Shown one piece after another: positions 8,789-17,381 of a stretch of 64,000 nucleotides of DNA (position 1 is its first letter; each line of letters starts with the position of its first letter). The notes under the pieces were generated by a model. The model was not told the DNA's origin. It did no database searches and worked only from the letters and a program-made list of their open reading frames with translations. A program made the position numbers and the translations under genes. The stretch comes from Burkholderia singularis (GTDB lineage: Bacteria > Pseudomonadota > Gammaproteobacteria > Burkholderiales > Burkholderiaceae), in assembly GCF_900176645.1 (NCBI RefSeq), contig NZ_FXAN01000094.1, forward strand, positions 1 to 64,000. Direction: 5' to 3'.

Positions 8789-9844
8789 CTAGACCACACC
8801 GATCCGTTCGAGCCGGTAAGCGCCGGACAACACTCTTTCCCACCACCAGGAATGATTTAAATACCACTCGACCGTTTTTCGCAGCCCAGTGCTGAAACTT
8901 TCGACCGGCCGCCAACCGAGTTCCGACGTGATCTTCCGATGATCGATCGCATATCGGGCATCGTGCCCAGGCCGGTCCGCGACAAAGGTAATGAGATCGC
9001 GATAATGGTCGATCTCGCGCGCGGGCCGCAGTTCCTGCAGCAAATCACAGATCGATTCGACCACTTCTAGATTCGTCCGCTCATTCCCACCGCCGATGTT
9101 GTAGGTTTCGCCGACCGTTCCCTTGGTCACCACCAGATACAGCGCCCGTGCGTGATCCTCGACATACAGCCAATCTCGAATCTGCTGACCGTTGCCGTAT
9201 ACCGGCAATGGTTTTCCGCCCAAAGCACTGAGAATCATGTGCGGGATGAGCTTTTCGGGGAAGTGATAAGGGCCGTAGTTATTCGAGCAATTCGTAATAA
9301 CGACCGGCATCCCATAAGTGCGATGCCAAGCTCTGACCAAATGATCAGACGCCGCTTTCGATGCGGAATACGGCGAACTCGGCGCATAAGGCGTTTTCTC
9401 CGTAAACGGACTGTCGTCTTTCTCCAGATCGCCAAAGACCTCATCCGTCGAAATATGATGGAACCGGAACGCCTCCTTTTTGGCTGCCGGCAACCCCGAC
9501 CAATAACGGCGGCTGACTTCGAGCATCACGAACGTTCCGTTCACGTTGGTCTGGATAAAATCGGCCGGCCCGGTAATCGAGCGATCGACGTGCGACTCGG
9601 CTGCCAAATGCATGACTGCATCCGGCTTGAACTTTTCGAAGATCGACTGAATTTCTTCCGCATCGCAGATGTCGGCCTCGAAGAAAAAATACCGCCCCGA
9701 ACTCGACACGTCTTGCAGGGAGTCGATGTTTCCTGCGTAGGTAAGCTTGTCGATATTGCCGATCACGGCATCTGTCGACGTGGCCAAATATCGAATCAAA
9801 GCAGAACCGATAAAACCGGCTCCACCCGTCACGAGAATTCTCAT
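8789..9844 (-). CDS. rmlB: dTDP-glucose 4,6-dehydratase RmlB
   Basis: Converts dTDP-glucose to dTDP-4-keto-6-deoxyglucose. 351 residues of extended short-chain dehydrogenase fold: NAD-binding [15 protein letters not shown] at residues 6-20, the catalytic triad in STDEVFGDL (Thr-Asp-Glu) and [12 protein letters not shown] (Tyr-x3-Lys), the substrate region [17 protein letters not shown], and [13 protein letters not shown]. All key residues are present. It follows the toroid-protein gene by 32 bp and precedes rmlA by 36 bp. With no dedicated rmlC, rmlD or aminotransferase here, the final sugar is not predictable from this window. Confidence 0.95.
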   Translation of the reverse strand: MRILVTGGAGFIGSALIRYLATSTDAVIGNIDKLTYAGNIDSLQDVSSSGRYFFFEADICDAEEIQSIFEKFKPDAVMHLAAESHVDRSITGPADFIQTNVNGTFVMLEVSRRYWSGLPAAKKEAFRFHHISTDEVFGDLEKDDSPFTEKTPYAPSSPYSASKAASDHLVRAWHRTYGMPVVITNCSNNYGPYHFPEKLIPHMILSALGGKPLPVYGNGQQIRDWLYVEDHARALYLVVTKGTVGETYNIGGGNERTNLEVVESICDLLQELRPAREIDHYRDLITFVADRPGHDARYAIDHRKITSELGWRPVESFSTGLRKTVEWYLNHSWWWERVLSGAYRLERIGVV

Positions 9845-9876
9845 AGCGTTGCCCTGCTCAATTTAACAAGCGATTT

Positions 9877-12030
9877 TCAGTTGACGACAGCAACCCAATA
9901 CGGAGTCAGTGAGCGCTGCAGAATCAAAAGGGTTTGGATACAGGTAAAGCTTTCGTCCGTCGTCGCGGAAGTCGTCCCTAATGGGCCGAAGCCGCCGTCC
10001 TCTTTCTGGTGCAAAGCCACCCACTGCTTGACCTCTTCGGGGAATTTCGGCTCCGAATCCAGCAGGTAAAGCGACGCGATCGCCATGTAAGTCCCGACCA
10101 GGCTGCGCGCACGCCCCGGCCGATACAGAAACGGGCCGCTGGGATCCTGGAGCGCGCGCAGCCAGTCGACCGTTGCCGTTGCATGAGCGAGCCGCTTGCC
10201 CAGCGCGCCAAGCGTCGACACCGCGCGGTACGTGGAAAAGGTATCCGGCGGTAAGCCCGGCATATTCGAGAATCCGCCGTCAGCGCAGCGGCACGCAAGC
10301 GCGAACGCGAACACACCATTCTTGTCGGCAGGCTCCGCCTCCAATGCATGCAGCGACAAGACGGCCAAATTCGTATGCCAGATATCCGAGCGCAAGCCAG
10401 GCACGTTTCCGAATCCGCCATCCGGGTTCTGGCAGCGATTGACATAGTCGATGCATGCCTGTGGATTCAGCGGCTCGCTATTGAGCAAGCGCAGCGAAAC
10501 CGTCGCGCAATACGTTGCGAACACATCGCTGAGCTGCCCCGGTTGCTCCGAAAATCCGCCGTCCGCGTTCTGGCAATTCCGTATCGATCTGACCAAGTCT
10601 TCCGCCGCGGCGATCGGCATATCGAGCGCGCGCAAATCGGACAGCACGTGCAACGCGGAAAACACTTGCCAAGTGCGATCGGCGCGAAATCCGAGCGGCG
10701 AGATCTCGGCAGTCAACCCATACGGCAACGACTTGGAAGGCCTTGCGCGATCCAGCCAGTTCAAATATTTGTCCACATTGACCGGAAGCGTCGGAACCGC
10801 GCCGGTGTGCGGATCTCGAAAATTACCGTTGAGCGCATGGTCAATCAGTTCACTGTCGATATCGGCTGCACCGGCACGTGGCGCTTCAGGCAATGCTTGC
10901 GCGACCTGCGCGCAAACGATCTGCGTCTCCAGCGTCTTGACGTGCAACGGCAGATAGCTGAGATTTCCGATCGTAAAGACACCCGGCTGGCGGGGCGCCG
11001 CCCAAAACTGACGTGCGAACGGCACCGTGGGATCTTCCGGCGTCGACCAGAAATATCCCATTCCAAGGAAAAAGCCGCCGGACTGAGCATCGCGGAAATG
11101 CGCGACAGCGTGGATCAATTCGTCCTCAACCGCGGCATCGGCATGGCCGGATTCGCGAACGGCCTTCAGCAGCAATGCCGCATCCATCGTCCGCTTGATC
11201 GGAAACGGCGATTCGTTCTTCACATACGAAACCTGCCAGTCCACCTTCACTTGTTCGCTCGCGTTGACGCGATCCCAGAAGCCGCCGTATCGCGTATCAC
11301 GATAAAGATCGATGGTTACTTTCAGGAACGAGCGAACTTTTCCGGCAAGTGCGTCGTCGGCATTCGCGCTGGCCCACTTCGCCAATGCAATAGCCGTTTT
11401 CGCCCGGACCTCGCATGAGAGAAACGCTCTCGACTGCCACTTGCCGGCGCCTGCCTCGAGGCGCTGCTTCAGCCGATCGACGAGCGCAGACAATACGTCG
11501 AGCCCTCGGTCAATGCCGAGCTTTTTCAGTGTTGCGGCAAGGCAAGTCGCACTGATCTCCAGATCGAGACCGCCTGCATCATCCAACGCAACGGTCCAAT
11601 CCGCGCTATAGATGCCGGCCAGTTCCCCTTGTTGCGCCAGCGTCCGCACCTTCTCAAGCAGATCGAATGCTCTCGTCGAATAAATTGGCTTTCCGAACTT
11701 TTCCGCATAAAGCAACAACGCCCTGGCAGTATTCAGTTGCACATGCAGCGTTCTCGCTCCTCCCACCGCTTGAGGATTCCAATAGCGGTCAGTCAATTCG
11801 GAAAAACCGCCCTGCTCCGGACGATACAGCTTGTCGAGCGCAGCAACGGCGAATTCTGCATTCGCCTCGTCGCCTTGCTCGATATACAAAATCGCCGCGT
11901 TGACCTGATCGATCAATCGCTTGTCCGTGCTGACAACGATTTTTCCTTCGCAGTCCGTAACGGGGAAATAGCCGCCGTATTCACCATCCTTGAGCCGAAG
12001 CTCGATGAACTTGAGCACGTCAGATTGCAT
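9877..12030 (-). CDS. Two-domain alpha/alpha-toroid protein, terpene cyclase / prenyltransferase-like
   Basis: 717 residues. The C-terminal half (about 440-717) carries five repeats of the QW/prenyltransferase-beta kind with cores such as QNADGGF, QNPDGGF, CADGGF, QDPSGPF and KEDGGF, each followed by a D...TY.A...L helix. The N-terminal half (1-400) also looks like an alpha/alpha barrel, with GG-F/GG-W turns as in epimerase and cellulase-type toroids. I do not see the DXDD acid motif of squalene-hopene cyclases, nor a clear DxC...H zinc site of protein prenyltransferases. The start overlaps the glycosyltransferase stop by 11 bp, implying translational coupling. Role unknown: a cyclase that has lost the acid motif, a sugar epimerase-like enzyme, or a binding protein in glycoside assembly. 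Confidence 0.7.
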   Translation of the reverse strand: MQSDVLKFIELRLKDGEYGGYFPVTDCEGKIVVSTDKRLIDQVNAAILYIEQGDEANAEFAVAALDKLYRPEQGGFSELTDRYWNPQAVGGARTLHVQLNTARALLLYAEKFGKPIYSTRAFDLLEKVRTLAQQGELAGIYSADWTVALDDAGGLDLEISATCLAATLKKLGIDRGLDVLSALVDRLKQRLEAGAGKWQSRAFLSCEVRAKTAIALAKWASANADDALAGKVRSFLKVTIDLYRDTRYGGFWDRVNASEQVKVDWQVSYVKNESPFPIKRTMDAALLLKAVRESGHADAAVEDELIHAVAHFRDAQSGGFFLGMGYFWSTPEDPTVPFARQFWAAPRQPGVFTIGNLSYLPLHVKTLETQIVCAQVAQALPEAPRAGAADIDSELIDHALNGNFRDPHTGAVPTLPVNVDKYLNWLDRARPSKSLPYGLTAEISPLGFRADRTWQVFSALHVLSDLRALDMPIAAAEDLVRSIRNCQNADGGFSEQPGQLSDVFATYCATVSLRLLNSEPLNPQACIDYVNRCQNPDGGFGNVPGLRSDIWHTNLAVLSLHALEAEPADKNGVFAFALACRCADGGFSNMPGLPPDTFSTYRAVSTLGALGKRLAHATATVDWLRALQDPSGPFLYRPGRARSLVGTYMAIASLYLLDSEPKFPEEVKQWVALHQKEDGGFGPLGTTSATTDESFTCIQTLLILQRSLTPYWVAVVN

Positions 12031-13279
12031 AGCTCACTTCCTCGTCCTTGTCCGTGACTTCAGCCGACTCAGCCAACTCCAATATCTTCACGGCGGCCCG
12101 ATCCGCCCCCTTCCAATCTGGCGAGGCAACCTTCGAGTGCGGCAGGAAATATTCGTCGGCCTTGCGGTCCTTCAATAGCTCGGCCTCGATGATCTCCGCC
12201 AATTCATCCTTGTCGTAACCGACATAGGTCGGGAACCCCAGCTCGCACAAGCGGCGCAGCGCTTCGACTTCGTGGTATTCCGAGTTGGACGGGAGAATGA
12301 AAAGCGTCGGGATGTTCAGCGCCGAGATTTCGGTCACCGTGATCCAACCTGGGGCCGACAGCAGCAGTTCCGCCTCTTTGAGCAACCCCATCCAGTTCGG
12401 ATAGTAAGGAACGGTGATGATGCCGTCGCCCGCCTTGACCTCGTCTCGCCCGAGCAGAACCATCTTGAGATCCGGACGTTGCTTCTTGAGGATTTCGTAG
12501 CTCTCGATATAGCCGTTAAGCAACCCTTGCTTGCTTTCGGCGAACATCGTGGTGCCGCTGATCGACGCGATAATGTACGGCGAATCGCCGATGCCCAGAT
12601 CCGCGCGAACCGTAGACACATCCTGATTCGCGGGCTCGCGAATCATCGGCCCGACAAAGTGCGCCCGACCGGAAATCAATGCGGCTTCGACCGGCGTGCC
12701 CGTATCGATGCTTTCGATGTAAGGCTTGTCGGTGAGAACCAGTTGACTGCTCTCGATCATCCATGCGAATTGCCGATGCAGCGCGACGCGCGCCCGTTGC
12801 AATTCGACTGCGTTGACATCGAATCCGCCACGCCCCAGCTCTTCGTCGGTCAATTGGCAAAGCGTGAAGTCATAACGCTCAGTCACGAAGACCAACGGTG
12901 TCCCGCTGAAGATAGCAGCCATGCAAGCAGCCATGTTGTAATCGGAGACTAGAACATCGGGCTTCAGCTCGTCGATCAATGCAAGATAAGACAGAACCCG
13001 CTCGCCGGACATGAAGGTATTGGCGATATAGCCGCCAATATAGTTCGTCCAGTCCAATGTCTTGGACAGGTTGCTTTTCTTCGAGTAATCGACGAGCCGT
13101 CCGGCAATGTCGATTACCTTGATTCCGGATTTTTCGAAGAGCGGCGTAAACGTCTGCTGAAGCGATCCCAGCGCCACCGCGAGTTCGGCGGTGCTGTTCT
13201 GCCGTTTGATCGCCTGACCGATGGAAAGAGCACGCATGTTGTGCCCGGAACCGGTCGGATTCGGTGCGAAGATGATCAT
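12020..13279 (-). CDS. GT-B glycosyltransferase (MurG/UGT-like)
   Basis: 419 residues from the ATG at 13279, preceded by AGGAG; longer frames would overlap the upstream gene fully. It opens with MIIFAPNPTGSGHNMRALSIG, the glycine-rich loop of GT1/GT28-type enzymes, and the C-terminal domain has SAPGWITVTEI and LPSNSEYHEVEALRRL, matching the NDP-sugar pocket. It probably transfers the sugar made by RmlA/RmlB (after modification) to an acceptor. It is sandwiched between the acyltransferase gene (2-bp gap) and the toroid-protein gene (11-bp overlap), so the three are very likely made together. Sugar and acceptor are unknown. Confidence 0.8.
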   Translation of the reverse strand: MIIFAPNPTGSGHNMRALSIGQAIKRQNSTAELAVALGSLQQTFTPLFEKSGIKVIDIAGRLVDYSKKSNLSKTLDWTNYIGGYIANTFMSGERVLSYLALIDELKPDVLVSDYNMAACMAAIFSGTPLVFVTERYDFTLCQLTDEELGRGGFDVNAVELQRARVALHRQFAWMIESSQLVLTDKPYIESIDTGTPVEAALISGRAHFVGPMIREPANQDVSTVRADLGIGDSPYIIASISGTTMFAESKQGLLNGYIESYEILKKQRPDLKMVLLGRDEVKAGDGIITVPYYPNWMGLLKEAELLLSAPGWITVTEISALNIPTLFILPSNSEYHEVEALRRLCELGFPTYVGYDKDELAEIIEAELLKDRKADEYFLPHSKVASPDWKGADRAAVKILELAESAEVTDKDEEVSYAI

Positions 13280-13281
13280 TT

Positions 13282-14277
13282 TTACTTCTCCTGTATTGAG
13301 ACTACGCCTCGAGATTGATGTCCTGCCTGAACGTCGCGAATCACGACCGAGTAGGGTTCTACCGTTGCGCCCTCGCCGATGTTCACTGGCCCCACGATTA
13401 CGCTTCCCTCTCCGATGGTGCACCCCGGCCCGATCGTTACGGGTGCCTCAACCCACGGAAGAGACCGAAAACGGTGGTCATGCGTAGACGTGACAATGGT
13501 CACGCCTCGACCGATCACACAACGTTCGCCGACGACGAGACCACCCGCGCCTTCGACGATCACGAGCGGCGCGATGTGCACGCCACTACCCAGGTGAATC
13601 CCGCCTTTTGGCGATACCCCGCCTTTTTTCGCACTCCGGCCGATCAGGATGCAGCCGTCGTCGATCGACACGTCCACGCCGCCCGTCAACTCCGCATCGA
13701 CGAAGGTGGAACCGGATACACGCCAGTTCTGCAAACCGCCTTCGGCGATCGCCCGCTGCGGGGACAACGACGATTCCTCGAGAAACGTCGGAAGCCCCAT
13801 TTGCGCTCGATGTCGCACCTTGCTCAATATCGGCGAAGGATCGGGGAAACCGTCCTCGGCCGCTTGCCGCTTCGATACGATCCGTGCCGGCCGACCGACC
13901 GCGATTTCGTCAGCCGCCACGTCCGTCATAACGAGCGCACCTGCCGCCACCACAGCGCCGTCGCCGATCGTCACACCGGCGGCAACGGTCACATTCGTAC
14001 CGAGCCAGACATTTCGCCCGATTCGAATTCTTCGCTCGCGCGTGCCGCGCAAATGCACGCGCGACGCGAACATGCTTCCCTCTTCAATATCGGCAAACTC
14101 CAAAATCGATCTAAACCCGACAAAGCAGGATTTTCCGATTTTCGTTTCCGTAACTGTCGAAGCAGCGCGCACCCATACCCCCGGCCCAATTTCCGAGCCG
14201 TTCGATATTTCCGAATGGATTTCGATAAGTGCGTCGCCAGACAGCACATCCTTTTCGGATGGTTGTCGAGTGGTCAT
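13282..14277 (-). CDS. Double left-handed beta-helix (hexapeptide) acyltransferase
   Basis: 331 residues from ATG 14277, with GGGGAA 9 nt upstream; ATG 14298 adds seven residues. Two separate hexapeptide-repeat domains are visible: residues about 10-135 (IGPGVWV, IGKSCFVG, IGRNVWLGTNVTV, IGDGAVVAAGALV, then VGRPARIV) and about 185-325 (IDDGCILIG, LGSGVHIAPLVIV, VGERCVIGRGVTI, STHDHRF, IGPGCTIGEGSVI). The second domain has the WbbJ/LacA-like HDH segment; the first ends with the usual PARIV exit. A linker of about 50 residues joins them. It is the first gene of the five-gene rml operon. It probably acylates a sugar; which domain is active is unclear. Confidence 0.78.
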   Translation of the reverse strand: MTTRQPSEKDVLSGDALIEIHSEISNGSEIGPGVWVRAASTVTETKIGKSCFVGFRSILEFADIEEGSMFASRVHLRGTRERRIRIGRNVWLGTNVTVAAGVTIGDGAVVAAGALVMTDVAADEIAVGRPARIVSKRQAAEDGFPDPSPILSKVRHRAQMGLPTFLEESSLSPQRAIAEGGLQNWRVSGSTFVDAELTGGVDVSIDDGCILIGRSAKKGGVSPKGGIHLGSGVHIAPLVIVEGAGGLVVGERCVIGRGVTIVTSTHDHRFRSLPWVEAPVTIGPGCTIGEGSVIVGPVNIGEGATVEPYSVVIRDVQAGHQSRGVVSIQEK

Positions 14278-14357
14278 ACTTGGAAATTCCCCGTACATGC
14301 CGACCCGTCACTCAAAGACGAATAGGCGGATTGCTGTGAACATGCGAGCAGCGATAG

Positions 14358-14383
14358 TTGTACTGTACGATAGTAATAGTACT
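14358..14383 (-). promoter_or_regulatory. Operator-like palindrome (site C) upstream of the five-gene operon
   Basis: TGTAC at 14364-14368 and GTACT at 14379-14383 are separated by 10 bp, with an extra TTGTAC directly abutting at 14358-14363. The spacer matches that of site A at 7 of 10 positions. It lies 87 bp upstream of the acyltransferase start. The -10/-35 assignment is less clear here than at sites A and B. Confidence 0.5.
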
Positions 14384-14893
14384 TTTCGTTTCGTATTGCA
14401 ATACCCCTTGGGTTACGTCGGGCATTATATGTAACTATTTGATTTTTAATACATACCTTGACTTGAAAACCCGAGAAGTCTACCGGCACAAGCTATTTTT
14501 CGCAATTTCCTTATTATGGCCACACAAAATGAACACTATAGAATTCAATGCTTATTATTTATGCCCAAATCGAGTGAATTCCTGTTCGAAATCAGTGATG
14601 ATTTTTCCCCATCGGAACGCATATACCCAAATCAAATCATTAATGCAAGTAATTTTTTTACAGAAAAATATGCCAATCATTCCGGTAAAAAAATTTTGAT
14701 TAAGCATCTTCTTAATTGAATTGTCACAGAAATCCGTGCCGCCCTCAGCGTATTTGTGCGCGTGGAATTCTTGCGATCGCCAGGTATCGCATCGCGAATA
14801 CAGCAACGCTCGTCCCGGTACGGATAACGTGTCGTTATGCGGCCAATCCTTTGACGGAAAAAGCGCCACCGACTCCAACATGCAGAGATCTTG
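14384..14893. other. A/T-rich gene-free region between island and carnitine operon
   Basis: About 500 bp of markedly A/T-rich DNA marking the edge of the low-GC island. On the minus strand between about 14881 and 14700 a frame contains KDWPHNDTL...RALLY...FHAHKY, vaguely like YjlB-type cupins, and may be a decayed gene end. A rightward 67-codon frame (14516-14719) has no ribosome site. Neither is called as a gene. Confidence 0.35.
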
Positions 14894-15823
14894 TTAAAAG
14901 CGTTTTGCCCGAACGAGAAAATCGCAGACGATCTGATGCATCCGCGCCGCCTGCGGACTCGTGTCGAGCGCTCGCCACGCGCCGTGCACCAGCCCCCTGC
15001 CGAGCCAATAGCTCGCGTCAGCGCCTGCCGAACGAATGCGGCAAACATATGCATATGCATCATCCCGCAGCGGATCATGTTCGGCGCCGATCGCAAGCAC
15101 CGGTGGTAAGCCGTCCAAACGATGCGCATCAAGCGGCATGGCACCGTGTGGCGGCGGCACATCGCCCCAATAAAGCCGAAGATATGCACGGACGTCCGCG
15201 AGCGTCAACATTGATGCATGGGCTTCCGTCTCGCGAGCCGGCAGCTGCGGCTCGAAGCCCAGCATCGGATAGACAAGTGCGATAGCACAAATGCCATCAC
15301 GCCCGGCATCGCGCAACGATGCGGCAACCCATGCGGCGAGCGTGCCGCCCGCACTGTCGCCAACCAAACGAAAAGGCCCCGAGGTCGAATCGAAAGGCAA
15401 ATAGCCGCCAAGTGCGGCGCCGGCGATGCACAGGCAATCGTCGACTGCGGCGGGCGCGCGATGCTCGGGTGCAAGCCGATAATCGACAACGATCACGTCG
15501 AGCCCAGTATCAGCCGCGATTCTGGCTGCGATCGGCGCATGGCTATCCAGCGAACCGACGACAAAGCCGCCGCCGTGAAAATACAGGACCGTCCCACGCG
15601 CAACGCGGCAGTGCGATCGATAACGGCGTAACCGTATCGCTCGGCCGTCGGCGGCGATGAATCTGGCATCGGATACGGTAACGCCGATCGGCAGCGGCCG
15701 CGTAAAAGCCGCAGCAAATCGATCGTAAAGCGCGCGTTGCTCAATGATCGGCCGCGATGACGCATCGCCTGGATACCATGCGGCAGCCCGAGCAATAAAA
15801 GCTTCAATTTCCGGCTCCAGCAT
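14894..15823 (-). CDS. hocS: Alpha/beta hydrolase, probable short-chain acylcarnitine hydrolase HocS
   Basis: 309 residues of the hormone-sensitive-lipase family: oxyanion motif YFHGGGFVVGS near residue 81, nucleophile elbow GDSAGGTLA near 154, acid in EHDPLRDD near 248 and the catalytic His in GLVHGAWR near 280. It is the last gene of a leftward carnitine operon. In Pseudomonas aeruginosa the operon caiX-cdhCAB-hocS ends with a hydrolase that frees carnitine from short acylcarnitines; the order here is the same, which supports the name. Function by position rather than by a diagnostic residue. Confidence 0.75.
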   Translation of the reverse strand: MLEPEIEAFIARAAAWYPGDASSRPIIEQRALYDRFAAAFTRPLPIGVTVSDARFIAADGRAIRLRRYRSHCRVARGTVLYFHGGGFVVGSLDSHAPIAARIAADTGLDVIVVDYRLAPEHRAPAAVDDCLCIAGAALGGYLPFDSTSGPFRLVGDSAGGTLAAWVAASLRDAGRDGICAIALVYPMLGFEPQLPARETEAHASMLTLADVRAYLRLYWGDVPPPHGAMPLDAHRLDGLPPVLAIGAEHDPLRDDAYAYVCRIRSAGADASYWLGRGLVHGAWRALDTSPQAARMHQIVCDFLVRAKRF

Positions 15824-15864
15824 GATTTACCTGGATCTGAAACGATTTGTCGATCAGAAGCGGG

Positions 15865-16362
15865 TCAGCGTGGGGCCGGCAAGCCGATCAAGCGTCCCGC
15901 GTAAGCCGGAGCCGCATATCGGCGCTGCATGGCATGCAACTGCGCGATACGCTCGGCGACATCATCGTCGAACGGTACGGCTTTGGGGCCGCTCGTATCC
16001 ACGTGCAACAACATCTGCTCGCTCGCCGACACGGCTTCATCGGCTCCATTCGCGAACATTTCGAGATATAAGTGCAGCCGCTTCGCGTCGTGTGCAAGCA
16101 CGCGGACATCCACTCGCACACTCGCGCCTTCCTTGATTTCGCGCAGGTAATTGATATGTGCCTCGAGCGTATAAACGGATCGGCCGCGCGATCTGCGCGC
16201 AGCATCGTCAAGGCCGATCGCGTCGAGCAACGCATCGGTGGCGAAGCTGAAGATCAGCAGATAAAACGCGTCACGCAAGTGCCCGTTGTAATCTGTCCAA
16301 TCCGAACGCACCGTATCGCGGTAAATCGTCAGCTCCGTCCCATGCATTGACACCGTCGTCAT
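15865..16362 (-). CDS. cdhB: Betainyl-CoA thioesterase CdhB
   Basis: 165 residues from ATG 16362, which follows GAGGAG and lies 2 bp after the cdhA stop. Hot-dog fold thioesterase: TVRSDWTDYNGHLRDAFYL contains the catalytic-type Asp and the substrate-facing NGH turn, followed by TLEAHINYLREIKEG and a C-terminal strand with SASEQMLLHVD. In carnitine breakdown it hydrolyses betainyl-CoA (made by CdhC) to glycine betaine and CoA. The operon position between cdhA and hocS is diagnostic. Confidence 0.85.
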   Translation of the reverse strand: MTTVSMHGTELTIYRDTVRSDWTDYNGHLRDAFYLLIFSFATDALLDAIGLDDAARRSRGRSVYTLEAHINYLREIKEGASVRVDVRVLAHDAKRLHLYLEMFANGADEAVSASEQMLLHVDTSGPKAVPFDDDVAERIAQLHAMQRRYAAPAYAGRLIGLPAPR

Positions 16363-16364
16363 CG

Positions 16365-17330
16365 TCACTCCTCGTAGCGCATTCCGTGACGCGCTTTCAC
16401 CGCGGCAATCGTCGCAATCACTTCTGTAATGCACTCGTCCCGGTAGCGTTCGAGCGACTTGATGCTCCGCTGTCCCCGCTGTTTCTCCGTACCCTCGACA
16501 ATGCGATCGACCAGCGCGTCGGTCAAGCGCGGCGCGACCAATTTGGTCCACGGCAATTCCAGTGCGGGACCGAATTGCTGCATGAAATGGCGCATGCCCG
16601 CTTCGCCGCCCGCCAGGGTATACGTCAGAAAGGTCCCCATGAACGACCAGCGTATTCCCGCGCCGAAACGGATTGCGTCATCGATCTCGCCTGTCGTCGC
16701 AACGCCTTCATCGACAAGATGCAATGCTTCTCGCCACAGTGCTTCGAGCAGACGATCCGCGATAAAGCCTGGCACTTCCTTACGCACCCTTAATGGCCGC
16801 ATTCCAAGTGAGCGGTAGATATCGATCGCCGCGTCGATGGTTTCCGATGCGGTTCGCACACCGCCAAGCACCTCAACCAGCGGAAGCAGATAGACCGGAT
16901 TGAACGGATGCCCGACCACGCATCGTTCTGGCCGGAGCGCGCGCGCATGAAAATCGGTCGGCAACAAGCCGGACGTCGACGAGCCAATGATTGCATCGGG
17001 CTTCGCCGCACGACTGATTTTCTCATGCAGATCAAGCTTCAGCGTTTGCCGTTCCGGCGCGCTTTCCTGAATGAAATCCGCATCGGCGACGCACGCTTCA
17101 ATCGTCGAGACAAAATGCAATCGCTGTTGCGATGCACCAGGCTTCAACCCGATGCGCTCGAGCGCGGGCCACGCGTTTTCGACATTCGCCCGCAATTGCT
17201 GCTCTGCATCTTTTCCGGGGTCCCAAGCAATGACGTCGATCCCGTTTGCCAGTGCGCGCGCCACCCAGCCACTGCCGATGACACCGGTGCCGACCGCCGC
17301 GAACGTATTGATTTTAGTGATGACAGCCAT
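16365..17330 (-). CDS. cdhA: L-carnitine 3-dehydrogenase CdhA
   Basis: Oxidises L-carnitine to 3-dehydrocarnitine with NAD. 321 residues of the 3-hydroxyacyl-CoA dehydrogenase fold: Rossmann motif [17 protein letters not shown] near the N-terminus, WDPGKD at the adenosine loop, and the substrate/catalytic region [38 protein letters not shown] near 117-155 with the catalytic His in GHPFNP. A later [20 protein letters not shown] segment matches carnitine dehydrogenases. In many bacteria this protein is fused to the thioesterase; here they are separate and adjacent. Confidence 0.92.
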   Translation of the reverse strand: MAVITKINTFAAVGTGVIGSGWVARALANGIDVIAWDPGKDAEQQLRANVENAWPALERIGLKPGASQQRLHFVSTIEACVADADFIQESAPERQTLKLDLHEKISRAAKPDAIIGSSTSGLLPTDFHARALRPERCVVGHPFNPVYLLPLVEVLGGVRTASETIDAAIDIYRSLGMRPLRVRKEVPGFIADRLLEALWREALHLVDEGVATTGEIDDAIRFGAGIRWSFMGTFLTYTLAGGEAGMRHFMQQFGPALELPWTKLVAPRLTDALVDRIVEGTEKQRGQRSIKSLERYRDECITEVIATIAAVKARHGMRYEE

Positions 17331-17381
17331 GGACGATCTACCCTTGGTGAAAAATGAAACTAAATCAAGCAGTCCGATGCA

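Noticed and set aside
10348-11418. Rightward 356-codon frame opposite the toroid-protein gene
   Set aside because: Antisense shadow with no ribosome site and composition typical of a reverse-strand frame.
9877-12030. Calling the toroid protein a squalene-hopene cyclase
   Set aside because: The DXDD acid motif is missing and the N-terminal half does not match the cyclase beta-gamma arrangement.
14516-14719. Rightward 67-codon frame in the A/T-rich region
   Set aside because: No ribosome site and no similarity; random frames are frequent in such DNA.
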